Assembly: GCA_001898505.1 (NCBI GenBank)
Contig: MKTZ01000001.1
Location: 682,001-746,000, forward strand
Reading direction: 5' to 3'
Length of the DNA stretch: 64,000 nucleotides
Source: Sphingobacteriales bacterium 50-39
GTDB taxonomy: Bacteria; Bacteroidota; Bacteroidia; Chitinophagales; Chitinophagaceae
The notes beneath the pieces are model-generated. The model made no database searches. It was not told the DNA's origin and was given only the letters and a program-made list of their open reading frames with translations. Shown in pieces: positions 43,170-51,242 of this stretch. The position numbers were made by a program, and so were the translations under genes. Every line of letters starts with the position of its first letter. The first letter of the stretch is position 1.

Positions 43170-46145
43170 CTATGCCATGGGGATATGCACGCGGACCGTT
43201 GTGCCGGAGGGCGAGGAGTCGATATGGGCGGAGCCATGCCATTTTTCGACACGGAGGCGGATGTTCTTGAGACCGTTGCGATGTGTGACGGCCGTGGTAT
43301 CGAAGCCATGGCCATCGTCGGTGATCTCCATGCTGAAATGACGGGATGCCTGGGTCAGGCGGATGTGTACGTTATGGGCGCGGGCATGTTTATAAATATT
43401 ATTCAAGATCTCTTTGAAGGCGAGGAAACAGTCCCGTCTTTGTTCCATATTCAATTTGCGGTGAAGGGAGGGAGTAGCTGTATCGAACTGGTAACGGATG
43501 TCGGCGCCATCGAAGATCTCGGCGGCATAGCGCCGCATGCGGGCTATCATTTGTTCGAGGGTGTCGTTGTTGGTGTTGATGCTCCATACGATGTCGTCGA
43601 GGGCCTGACCGGAGCTTTGAACTTCCTCGGAGATGCGGTCCAGGTAGAGAGTGGAGTCCTGGTCCTTACCGATGCTTTTGCGACTGAGCTCGGAAAGCAG
43701 GCTGATATTGGTGAGGGCGGAACCGATGTCGTCGTGGAGGTCGGTGGCTATACGGTGGCGTATCTGCTGGACCTTTAACAGCTGACTGATACGGTAGCGA
43801 TAAAAAGCGTATAGAAGCCCTATCAGGGTGAGCGAGCAGAGCGTAATAAACCACCATGTTCTCCAAAAGGGGGGACGGATCCGGATATTCAGGGTCGTAA
43901 TTTTCTCCTCTCCCTTTGAGATCGGGGCGATGGTGCGGACCTGGAAGGTATATGCGCCGGGGGGCAGGTTCGTATAGGCTGCATAGTTACGATCGCCGGA
44001 CTCGATCCAGTCGGATTGATAGGGTAGTAATCTGTAAGCGTAGGAGGTCTTAGCGCCCGCGACAAAGTCAATAGCGGAAAAGTTGAACGAGAGCGAATTT
44101 TGCCGGTGGGATAGATCGAGGTCCTTTTGATAGGAGGCTATGGTGTCTTCCTGAAGAGGCGCGTTGTTCACCATGATGCCTGTCAGGACGATGTCGGGCT
44201 GTTGTCCTTCGAGCACGAGCCGGGTAGGATGGAATATGGTAAGACCATTGATGCCTCCAAAGAAGAGCTCGCCGTCGCGACCTTCGTGGTAAGCGCCGGT
44301 GTTGAACTCATTGCTTTGTAGTCCGTCCGCCCGGGTGAAGATGGTGAAATGGGTCTTATTGGTGTTGTCGAAATTTCCGGGTGGGGCATAGCGGCAAAGA
44401 CCTTTATTGGTGCTCATCCAATAATTACCATAGTGATCGGGGAGGATGGCGTAGATGGTGTTATTGGGAAGCCCTTCTTTTTCAGAGATAGTACGAAGGC
44501 GATGCGTCATCAGATCGACTATACGAAGGCCTTTGCCCTGCGTGCCAACCCAAAGATGGGGGTATTGATAAAAAAGACATTTAAGAATAAATGTGTCTTG
44601 TTGCAGTGGTGGGAGAGCCGGTAGCAACCTGCCTGTATTCTTATTCAAGAGGGAGACTCCTGCCCTTTCGAACCCGATGCCGATGATGCTGTCATTGATA
44701 TGGGTGAGCGCACGGATATTCTTCTCCGGCAGGACGGCGTCGTATGTACGTAATAGCCCTTTGTATTTATCGAGGAGGCAGAGACCTCCGCTGCGCGTAC
44801 CTATCCAGACAAGGCGGCCTGTGTCAGGCAACATGCACCATACGGTATGATCCGGCAGACGGGTGATGTAGTCGCCCTCGGGATGAAAATGTTGTTTTGT
44901 CGCCCTTGTATTGCCATCCATTATCAACAGGCCATTGTCCTGGGTGCCGACCCAGCAATCCCCTTCCCTGTCGGTGAAAAGAGAAACGACCCTTTCATAA
45001 TTGCTGATGCCTTTTTTATAAGGCGGCAGCACGGGAGCGATGAATTTTCCGGAGGACCTGTCCATATAGGCGAGGCCGTTGTTGGAAGTGCCTATCCAAA
45101 TACCTTTTCTTTTGTCCGTGGTGATGGCTCGTACCTGCTCGATGGGCATGCCGGCGGGAACATTCTCCCTGGATAAAAGAGAGAAATTGTTGAATCGCAC
45201 GTTGTATTGTGCGACCCCGCCGCCGTCGGTGCCGATCCAGATCCCGCCATATGGGTCTTCGCGGATACAGAGTATATCGTTGTAGGGCAGGGAAAAGGGG
45301 TCTTTTTTATCGGCCAGGAAGTGGCTGGTCTTTTCTCCATCCAGGAGAAAGAGGCCTTTACCATAAGTGCCAACCCAAACCCTGTCATTGCGATCGACGG
45401 TGACAGTTTCAATGATCAGGTCGGCGGGGAGGGTGGTGGAGCGAAAGAGGCTATCGCCTTTTTCCAGCCTGTAGAGGCCATTGCCATAAGTGCCGAGCCA
45501 GTAATTACCTTTTTTGTCCTGGCTGATGGAGCTGCAGTTGATAGGGGTGGGGGTTGTAAGAAAGGTCTTTTGTGTATGTGTGTCGGCGTTGTAGACGAGC
45601 AGACCCTTGCTGGTGAGTATCCAAATTGCACCCTGTGCATCCTCCATGATCTGCTGGATGGAAAGAGAGGGAAGCGACAAATGCAGGGATAAGTCGGCAG
45701 AGCAGGCGGGATGAAAAATAATGCCTTTATTGTCTGTGCCGAGCCATTGGTTATGGCGGGAGTCTTCGTAGAAACAATTGATGGTTTGGGTAGTAATGGA
45801 GGAGAAACGATGATTATGCAGGTCCATTTTTTCCAGACGACCGCCGCTGGTGATCAGCCACAGGGCGCCTTTCCGGCCTTTGATAAGCTTGCCTAAGCGG
45901 CTGCCGGTGTGGGTGGTGATGTCGTCGAAATTCTTTGGAAAGATGAGGAATTCCTTTCCATCGTACCTGTTGAGCCCGTCCTGTGTGGCAAACCAGGCAA
46001 AACCCAGGCTGTCGAAGGCAATATCGATGACGCAGCTCTGTGATAAACCCTGGTTGATCCCGATGGTCCTGAAAGAAAAGGACGGGGATTGCGCCATTAC
46101 CGTGGTGGTAATGAAAGAAAGGAAAATAAACAGGTGTCTTATCAT
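43170..46145 (-). CDS. Propeller-type sensor histidine kinase (NarX/HisKA_3 class)
   Basis: 991 residues with signal peptide (MIRHLFIFLSFITTTVMAQ). Two Reg_prop propellers (for example GFAWFATQDGLNRYDGK, GNYWLGTYGNGLYRLEKG, GGIWIGTDGGGVAQYN) fill residues ~25-620, then a Y_Y_Y domain (~690-755), a membrane helix (WWFITLCSLTLIGLLYAFY) and a cytoplasmic HisKA_3 domain with TDLHDDIGSALTN (His is the phospho-acceptor) and ATPase motif ITDDGHGFD. The regulator gene follows after 53 nt. The class differs from the second propeller kinase in this window (His_kinase/LytS type). It is divergent from rpiA with only 53 bp between start codons. Confidence 0.94.
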   Translation of the reverse strand: MIRHLFIFLSFITTTVMAQSPSFSFRTIGINQGLSQSCVIDIAFDSLGFAWFATQDGLNRYDGKEFLIFPKNFDDITTHTGSRLGKLIKGRKGALWLITSGGRLEKMDLHNHRFSSITTQTINCFYEDSRHNQWLGTDNKGIIFHPACSADLSLHLSLPSLSIQQIMEDAQGAIWILTSKGLLVYNADTHTQKTFLTTPTPINCSSISQDKKGNYWLGTYGNGLYRLEKGDSLFRSTTLPADLIIETVTVDRNDRVWVGTYGKGLFLLDGEKTSHFLADKKDPFSLPYNDILCIREDPYGGIWIGTDGGGVAQYNVRFNNFSLLSRENVPAGMPIEQVRAITTDKRKGIWIGTSNNGLAYMDRSSGKFIAPVLPPYKKGISNYERVVSLFTDREGDCWVGTQDNGLLIMDGNTRATKQHFHPEGDYITRLPDHTVWCMLPDTGRLVWIGTRSGGLCLLDKYKGLLRTYDAVLPEKNIRALTHINDSIIGIGFERAGVSLLNKNTGRLLPALPPLQQDTFILKCLFYQYPHLWVGTQGKGLRIVDLMTHRLRTISEKEGLPNNTIYAILPDHYGNYWMSTNKGLCRYAPPGNFDNTNKTHFTIFTRADGLQSNEFNTGAYHEGRDGELFFGGINGLTIFHPTRLVLEGQQPDIVLTGIMVNNAPLQEDTIASYQKDLDLSHRQNSLSFNFSAIDFVAGAKTSYAYRLLPYQSDWIESGDRNYAAYTNLPPGAYTFQVRTIAPISKGEEKITTLNIRIRPPFWRTWWFITLCSLTLIGLLYAFYRYRISQLLKVQQIRHRIATDLHDDIGSALTNISLLSELSRKSIGKDQDSTLYLDRISEEVQSSGQALDDIVWSINTNNDTLEQMIARMRRYAAEIFDGADIRYQFDTATPSLHRKLNMEQRRDCFLAFKEILNNIYKHARAHNVHIRLTQASRHFSMEITDDGHGFDTTAVTHRNGLKNIRLRVEKWHGSAHIDSSPSGTTVRVHIPMA

Positions 46146-46198
46146 GCCGTGGATAGCGGCCGAAATTTACAAAATATTTCCTGCTTATCTTTACCGAT

Positions 46199-46879
46199 AT
46201 GAACGACCTTAAGCAACAAGCTGCCCTGGCGGCTGTAAAAATGATAAAAGAAAACAGTATCGTGGGTTTTGGGGCGGGCTCTACCATTGCCCATCTTGTA
46301 AATGGCATCAGGAGCCTGCCCGGTCTGGCGGGTACCATCTCTACCGTGACATCTTCTTATAATACAAGACTGCTGCTTCGGCAATCGGGATTTGTCGTGA
46401 AGGAAATGGGTGATCTGCAGGAAATAGACCTGTATTTCGATGGCTGCGATCAATTCGACAGCCGTCTGAGCGCCCTGAAAAGCGGCGGGGGCATTCATAC
46501 GCGGGAAAAGATACTCGCCAGTATGGCCCGGGAATTCGTACTTATCGGGGATGCATCGAAATATGTGGAAAAGCTGGATGGGAAGTACCCTCTGGTCGTG
46601 GAGGTGATACCCGACGCGCTGGCTTTTGTCATGAGCCGCGTGCAGCAATTGCTGAACCCATCGGAATGCCGGGTGCGGATGAGCGATAAGAAGGATGGGG
46701 CTGTCATTACGGAGAACGGGAACTTTTTGCTGGACTGCCGGTGGACCGTTTTTCCGGACCCCGAGGTGGTGAATGAAAAGGTGATCCGGATCCCCGGTGT
46801 GCTGGAGCATTCCTTATTTTTCAATATAGCCCGGCTGGGGATTATCGCAGGGGCCGAGGGTATTAAAATCATACGTTAG
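46199..46879 (+). CDS. rpiA: Ribose-5-phosphate isomerase A
   Basis: 226 residues. VGFGAGSTIAHLV is the GTGST-type phosphate loop, DLYFDGCDQFDSRLSALKSGGGIHTREKIL carries the catalytic Asp/Glu/Lys cluster (usual DGADE...KGGGGAL...EK; here GCDQ and GGGIHTREK), and FVLIGDASKYVEKL and LPVEV-like VVEVIPDAL follow. It interconverts ribose-5-phosphate and ribulose-5-phosphate in the cytoplasm. The Asp-Gly-Ala-Asp-Glu variation to DGCDQ is unusual. A TATCTTTA box (46186-46193) ends 5 nt before the ATG. It is 4 nt ahead of a GH2 gene, with which it is probably co-transcribed. Confidence 0.9.
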   Translation: MNDLKQQAALAAVKMIKENSIVGFGAGSTIAHLVNGIRSLPGLAGTISTVTSSYNTRLLLRQSGFVVKEMGDLQEIDLYFDGCDQFDSRLSALKSGGGIHTREKILASMAREFVLIGDASKYVEKLDGKYPLVVEVIPDALAFVMSRVQQLLNPSECRVRMSDKKDGAVITENGNFLLDCRWTVFPDPEVVNEKVIRIPGVLEHSLFFNIARLGIIAGAEGIKIIR

Positions 46880-46883
46880 TCAT

Positions 46884-48728
46884 ATGAGAATTTTTCTTTT
46901 TTTGATTTTTGTGGCGTTCGGCGAGCTACAAGCGCAGACGTCCTTGATCACGGATATTCCTTCCCGGCAGTCCATCAGCCTGAATGGGAAATGGCAGTAT
47001 ATCGTGGACCCGTATGAGACGGGGTTTTACGACTACCGGTATAAGGAAAAGAATGAATCGGACAAGGAGGCTTATTGGAATTCCGATGTGCCTCAGCGGA
47101 AGAGCGATCGGATCGAATTTGGCTACAACGACAAATATACGTTGATGGCGCCCGGAGACTGGAATCATCAGGACCCCAAGTTCCTCTATTATGAAGGGTC
47201 CGTGTGGTATAAGAAATCCTTTGACATGCCACGCCGCGAACCGTCCAGGCGTGTGTTCCTTTACTTCGGAGCTGTCAATTACCGGGCCGATGTATACCTG
47301 AATGGGAGAAAGCTGGGTATGCATCAGGGAGGATTTACTCCTTTCAATTTCGAAATACCGGATACATTACTGAAAGACAAGGGAAATTATCTGGTAGTGC
47401 GTGTGAATAACAAACGGGGGACGGATGAAGTGCCTACGGTGAATACGGATTGGTGGAACTATGGGGGTATTACGCGGGATGTAAAGCTGGTGCTGGTGCC
47501 GCGAACTTTTATCCGGGATTATTTTTTAGGGTTGAAGAAACCAGGTGCGGGAGAGGCGCCGAAGACGAACAATGCGGAAGTGGAGGGGTGGATCAGGCTG
47601 GATGGCATGGACCACGAGGATGCCGTCGTGGAGATACCCGAGCTAAAGATCAAACGAAAGTTCCCTGTATCGGGCAACGAGGTATCGTTACAACTGACCT
47701 TGCCATCCGTGCAGCTTTGGTCCCCTGAATCTCCGAAACTTTATAAGGTGATCATTACCTGTGATGGGGACAGGATCGAGGATATGATCGGGTTCCGCAC
47801 TATCGAGGCTTATGGGAAACGGGTCTTGCTGAACGGCAAGCCTGTATTTATGCGTGGCATCTGTATCCATGAAGAGATGGCTCAGCAGATGAGGCGGGCA
47901 TACTCAAAACAGGATGCGATGCAGCTGTTGGGATGGGCCAAGGGACTGGGTTGTAATATGGTGCGGCTGGCGCATTATCCGCACGACGAGACGATGACAA
48001 GGCTGGCGGATTCGCTGGGTGTGCTGGTATGGTCGGAGATACCTGTCTACTGGACGATTGACTTTGGGAACAGCGAGGTTTTTGAAAAGGCAAAGAGACA
48101 GCTGACGGAAATGATCGAACGGGACCGGGATCGATGCAGTGTCATCACCTGGAGTGTAGGTAATGAGACACCTGTAAATCCTGTGCGGACCGACTTTATG
48201 CGGAGGCTGATCGAACAGGCGAGGATGCTGGACCCCTCCCGTATGATCACGGCGGCGCTGGAGGTAAATTATGGTTCCGGCAAGGAGCAGCATATGGTGG
48301 ATGATCCCCTGGGTCAGTATGTAGACCTGGTGGCATTCAACGAGTATTTAGGCTGGTACGGCGGATTGCCTTCTGCCTGTGCCACGGCCAACTGGGGGAC
48401 TATCTATGACAAGCCTTTGTTCATCAGTGAAACGGGAGCGGAGGCGCTGGGTGGATATCACGCAGACTCGCTGACAAGATGGAGCGAGGAATACCAGGAG
48501 TGGTATTATCGGGAGCAGGTGAAGATGCTGGATCGCATGCCTGATAATTTTACGGGTGTTTCGCCCTGGATACTGACCGACTTCCGAAGTCCCAAGCGTA
48601 ATAACCCCGTGTATCAGGAAGGCTGGAATAATAAGGGATTGATCGATCACCTGGGGAGGAAGAAAAAGGCATATAACGTATTGAAGGAATATTATAAAAA
48701 GAAACAACATATCGATGGAGCCCATTAA
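46884..48728 (+). CDS. Glycoside hydrolase family 2 (beta-glucuronidase-like)
   Basis: 614 residues with signal peptide (MRIFLFLIFVAFGELQAQ). Sugar-binding jelly-roll domain (~25-220; YKKSFDMP, ADVYLNGRKLGMHQGGFTPF), immunoglobulin-like domain (~220-310) and the TIM barrel. Acid/base Glu428 lies in WSVGNETP and the nucleophile Glu516 in FISETGAEA, both expected for retaining GH2. The SETGA ending and length are closest to beta-glucuronidases, although beta-galactosidase cannot be excluded. It follows rpiA after 4 nt and overlaps the SDR gene start by 14 bp, so it belongs to a rpiA-GH2-SDR operon. Exported, acting on glycan oligosaccharides in the periplasm or outside. Confidence 0.9.
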   Translation: MRIFLFLIFVAFGELQAQTSLITDIPSRQSISLNGKWQYIVDPYETGFYDYRYKEKNESDKEAYWNSDVPQRKSDRIEFGYNDKYTLMAPGDWNHQDPKFLYYEGSVWYKKSFDMPRREPSRRVFLYFGAVNYRADVYLNGRKLGMHQGGFTPFNFEIPDTLLKDKGNYLVVRVNNKRGTDEVPTVNTDWWNYGGITRDVKLVLVPRTFIRDYFLGLKKPGAGEAPKTNNAEVEGWIRLDGMDHEDAVVEIPELKIKRKFPVSGNEVSLQLTLPSVQLWSPESPKLYKVIITCDGDRIEDMIGFRTIEAYGKRVLLNGKPVFMRGICIHEEMAQQMRRAYSKQDAMQLLGWAKGLGCNMVRLAHYPHDETMTRLADSLGVLVWSEIPVYWTIDFGNSEVFEKAKRQLTEMIERDRDRCSVITWSVGNETPVNPVRTDFMRRLIEQARMLDPSRMITAALEVNYGSGKEQHMVDDPLGQYVDLVAFNEYLGWYGGLPSACATANWGTIYDKPLFISETGAEALGGYHADSLTRWSEEYQEWYYREQVKMLDRMPDNFTGVSPWILTDFRSPKRNNPVYQEGWNNKGLIDHLGRKKKAYNVLKEYYKKKQHIDGAH

Positions 48729-49455
48729 GTCCTTGCAAAAAGTGATATTGATACTTGGGGCCAATTCCGATGTGGCCAAGGAGGCTATTCGACTGTACGT
48801 GGAAAGGGGTGACAGGGTTATTGCAGCTTCGCGTAGCGTGGATGAATTACGGGATTTTGTAGCGCGGACGGTGTCCCGGCCGGAGCTGGTGACTGTCCTT
48901 TATTTCGATGCGGTGGTTTTTGACGAGCACCGGAGATTTTATGAAGGGCTGCCGGAGAAGCCGCATATCGTGGTGTATGCAGCGGGGTATTTGAAGAATA
49001 ATGAGGAGGCGATGAGAGATTGGGGCGGCGCCTTCAGGATGATGCAGGTGCATTATGCGGGGGCTGTATCCATTTTGAATATTATTGTGACGGATGAAAG
49101 CAATGCACGGCTGGAAAGGATCATTGGGCTGTCGTCATTGTCGGGGGTGAGGGGGCGGAAGAGTAATTTTATTTATGGAAGTACGAAGTCTGCCATGACG
49201 CAATATCTGGCGGGGCTGCGGCAGTATCTTTTCGGTAGGAATATTACCGTGAATGTGCTGGTGGCGGGGTATATCCGGAGCAAGATGACGGCCGGGCTGA
49301 ATTTACCCGAGTCGCTGATGCTGGAGCCGGTGTTTATTGCCCGATCGGTCGTGGGAGCCGGGAGGCGTTTCACCATCGTGCCGGGGTTTAAGTGGAAGAT
49401 CATTTATTGGGTGCTGAAGCTGTCACCGGAGGGGTTGGTGGCGAGACTGCCTTAG
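48715..49455 (+). CDS. Short-chain dehydrogenase/reductase
   Basis: 246 residues. Rossmann motif LILGANSDVAKEAIR (atypical SDR glycine motif), VVYAAG strand and catalytic SSLSG...YGSTKSA (Ser-Tyr-Lys) are intact; the C-terminal residues (TIVPGFKWKIIYWVLKLSPEGLV) are hydrophobic, as in decaprenyl-phosphoryl sugar reductase (DprE2)-like members. It should reduce a keto group with NAD(P)H; the substrate is unknown. It overlaps the GH2 gene by 14 bp and ends 18 bp from a convergent small gene, closing the rpiA operon. Cytoplasmic or membrane-associated. Confidence 0.88.
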   Translation: MEPIKSLQKVILILGANSDVAKEAIRLYVERGDRVIAASRSVDELRDFVARTVSRPELVTVLYFDAVVFDEHRRFYEGLPEKPHIVVYAAGYLKNNEEAMRDWGGAFRMMQVHYAGAVSILNIIVTDESNARLERIIGLSSLSGVRGRKSNFIYGSTKSAMTQYLAGLRQYLFGRNITVNVLVAGYIRSKMTAGLNLPESLMLEPVFIARSVVGAGRRFTIVPGFKWKIIYWVLKLSPEGLVARLP

Positions 49456-49472
49456 GGGCTTTGGCGCGGGAG

Positions 49473-49706
49473 CTAATCCTCTTTTACGTATTTGTATACG
49501 TTCTTTTTGTATGCTTCGAGGTCCTCCAGACTGGTGAATTCGTCGAACTTATAATGTTCACCGGATGGCTGTACTCTTTCCAGCACGACTTTCCCTCCAC
49601 CGACGAGGATGCTTTGCGCCCTTCGGAATACCTGACCCAGGCTATTGGTGTCGTTGAGGGTTTGCCACTCTTCTATATTGTTGACTGTTATGACCAGGTC
49701 ATCCAT
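49473..49706 (-). CDS. Small protein of unknown function
   Basis: 77 residues starting MDDLVITVNNIEEWQTLNDTN and containing VVLERVQPSGEHYKFDEFTSLEDLEAYKK. The start at 49706 is preferred over one at 49781, which overlaps the end of the dioxygenase gene; a perfect -7 box (49711-49718) lies 4 nt upstream. The sequence is acidic, soluble, mixed alpha/beta and without known motif. It follows the dioxygenase gene after 13 bp. No function assigned. Confidence 0.65.
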   Translation of the reverse strand: MDDLVITVNNIEEWQTLNDTNSLGQVFRRAQSILVGGGKVVLERVQPSGEHYKFDEFTSLEDLEAYKKNVYKYVKED

Positions 49707-49710
49707 AGGA

Positions 49711-49718
49711 CAAAGGTA
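49711..49718 (-). promoter_or_regulatory. -7 promoter box (TACCTTTG)
   Basis: Exact TAnnTTTG match on the minus strand, 4 nt before the ATG at 49706 and inside the 13-bp gap behind the dioxygenase gene. Confidence 0.5.
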
Positions 49719-49719
49719 C

Positions 49720-50667
49720 TTAATACTTACTGAAGTCCAGTGTGATGGGGGGCAGGGCCGTTTCGATGCCGGCGCGATCATTTTCGAATGAGGGCGGAAG
49801 CTTTAGTGACTGGCCGAGCTGGTCCAAAGGCTCGTCAACCTGGAAGCCGGGGCCAGCGGTGGCTATTTCGAAGAGGACGCCGCCGGGCTCCCTGAAATAG
49901 ATGGAAGTAAAATAATTCCTATCCAGCACGGGGGTGGGGTTCAGCTGCCGCTGGACCAGCAATTGGCGAGCCTGGTCCTGGGTCTCGCGGGTGGGGGTGG
50001 CAAAGGCGATGTGGTGGATCGTGCCGCTGCCGGGAAGTCCCCTGAGACTATCGGGCATGCATATGATATCGACATAGTTGCCGGGAGCATCGGTGGCTGC
50101 AAAGCGGAAGCGATTGCCTCTTTCGGCAATGAGGGTATGATCCATTTGACTGGTAAGAAGGCCGGCTGTCCGCTCGTACCCCTCCTGACCTATTTCCACG
50201 TTATAAAATCCTTTGATGGCATGCTGGGGTGGAATATGTCCGTGGGTAAAGCCGGAGCGTTGGTCCCTGTCTGTAAAGACAAGCTCCAGTCCCAATCCAT
50301 CGAAGTCCTCGAAATAGATAAACACCTCGCTGCCGAAGCGCTGCTGCGGGGCCTTATAGTTGATGTTGTATTTCGTGAGGCGCTGTATCCAATAATCCAT
50401 GGAGGATGTGGCGAGTGAAAACGTGGTGGTGTTGAGCATGCCTTTGCCGTGACGTCCTCTTGCCAATCCCTGATAGGGGAAGAAGGTGAGGATGCCGCCT
50501 GGCTGACCCGTCTCGTCGCCATAATAGAAGTGATACACGTGGTTGGCGTCGAAATTGACCGTCTTTTTTATCAGGCGCATGCCGAGGATACCTGCGTAGA
50601 AGTCGATGTTCTTCTGCGCATCGCTGGTGAGGGCTGTAACGTGGTGTATGCCGGTGATCAATTGCAT
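49720..50667 (-). CDS. Ring-cleaving dioxygenase, glyoxalase fold (MhqO/MhqA-like)
   Basis: 315 residues made of two glyoxalase/bleomycin-resistance modules. HHVTAL near the N-terminus provides a His, IHHIAFATPT in the second half another, and GGVLFEIATAG the Glu that completes the Fe(II)/Mn site. The FYAGILGMRLIKKTVNFD start is typical of MhqO/MhqA-type proteins, which cleave hydroquinones or catechols extradiol-style with O2 and confer quinone/electrophile resistance. Cytoplasmic. It is divergent from the FKBP gene with 47 bp between them. Confidence 0.9.
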   Translation of the reverse strand: MQLITGIHHVTALTSDAQKNIDFYAGILGMRLIKKTVNFDANHVYHFYYGDETGQPGGILTFFPYQGLARGRHGKGMLNTTTFSLATSSMDYWIQRLTKYNINYKAPQQRFGSEVFIYFEDFDGLGLELVFTDRDQRSGFTHGHIPPQHAIKGFYNVEIGQEGYERTAGLLTSQMDHTLIAERGNRFRFAATDAPGNYVDIICMPDSLRGLPGSGTIHHIAFATPTRETQDQARQLLVQRQLNPTPVLDRNYFTSIYFREPGGVLFEIATAGPGFQVDEPLDQLGQSLKLPPSFENDRAGIETALPPITLDFSKY

Positions 50668-50714
50668 ATTTATGTTCGGAAAAATTGGTCGTAAATTAGC
50701 AAAAAATTCAGATT

Positions 50715-51149
50715 ATGGGTATCGCAGACAAGTTATTCAATATGAGAAATGAAAAAGCTGCCGCCAACCTGAAGGCGGGGGAGGAGTTCTTAGCAGCCAA
50801 CAAGAACAAGCCCGGTGTCGTCGCCCTGCCCAGTGGCTTGCAATACGAGATCATCCATGAAGGCTCGGGGGTAAAGCCTTTGGCTTCCAATAAAGTAACC
50901 TGTCATTATCATGGGACGTTGATAGACGGCACGGTATTCGACAGCAGCGTAAAGCGTGGACAGCCAGCAACTTTCCCTTTGAATGCGGTGATCAAGGGCT
51001 GGACGGAAGGGTTGCAGCTGATGTCTACGGGCAGCAAATGGCGCTTTTTTATACCACCCCATCTGGGATATGGGGAAAGGCAGGTGAGCGCGCAGATAGG
51101 TCCCAACAGTACGTTGATATTCGATGTGGAGCTGCTGGAGGTGAAATAG
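50715..51149 (+). CDS. FKBP-type peptidyl-prolyl cis-trans isomerase
   Basis: 144 residues. A short helical N-terminus (NEKAAANLKAGEEFLAANK) typical of FklB/FkpA-type proteins is followed by the FKBP domain: VALPSGLQYEII, VTCHYHGTLIDGTVFDSS, PLNAVIKGWTEGLQLMSTGSKWRFFIPP and LGYGER. Active-site aromatic residues (Tyr, Phe, Asp, Trp in place) are present. No signal peptide, so cytoplasmic. It accelerates proline isomerisation during folding. It is monocistronic, ending 93 nt before the GH106-like gene. Confidence 0.95.
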   Translation: MGIADKLFNMRNEKAAANLKAGEEFLAANKNKPGVVALPSGLQYEIIHEGSGVKPLASNKVTCHYHGTLIDGTVFDSSVKRGQPATFPLNAVIKGWTEGLQLMSTGSKWRFFIPPHLGYGERQVSAQIGPNSTLIFDVELLEVK

Positions 51150-51242
51150 ATGGTGCATCGGCGACCAAGGGGCGAAGATGGGGCTAAGACGCGCAGGATG
51201 CTACAGGATGCAGGACCGGATGATCCTTCTTAATTTCCTGTC

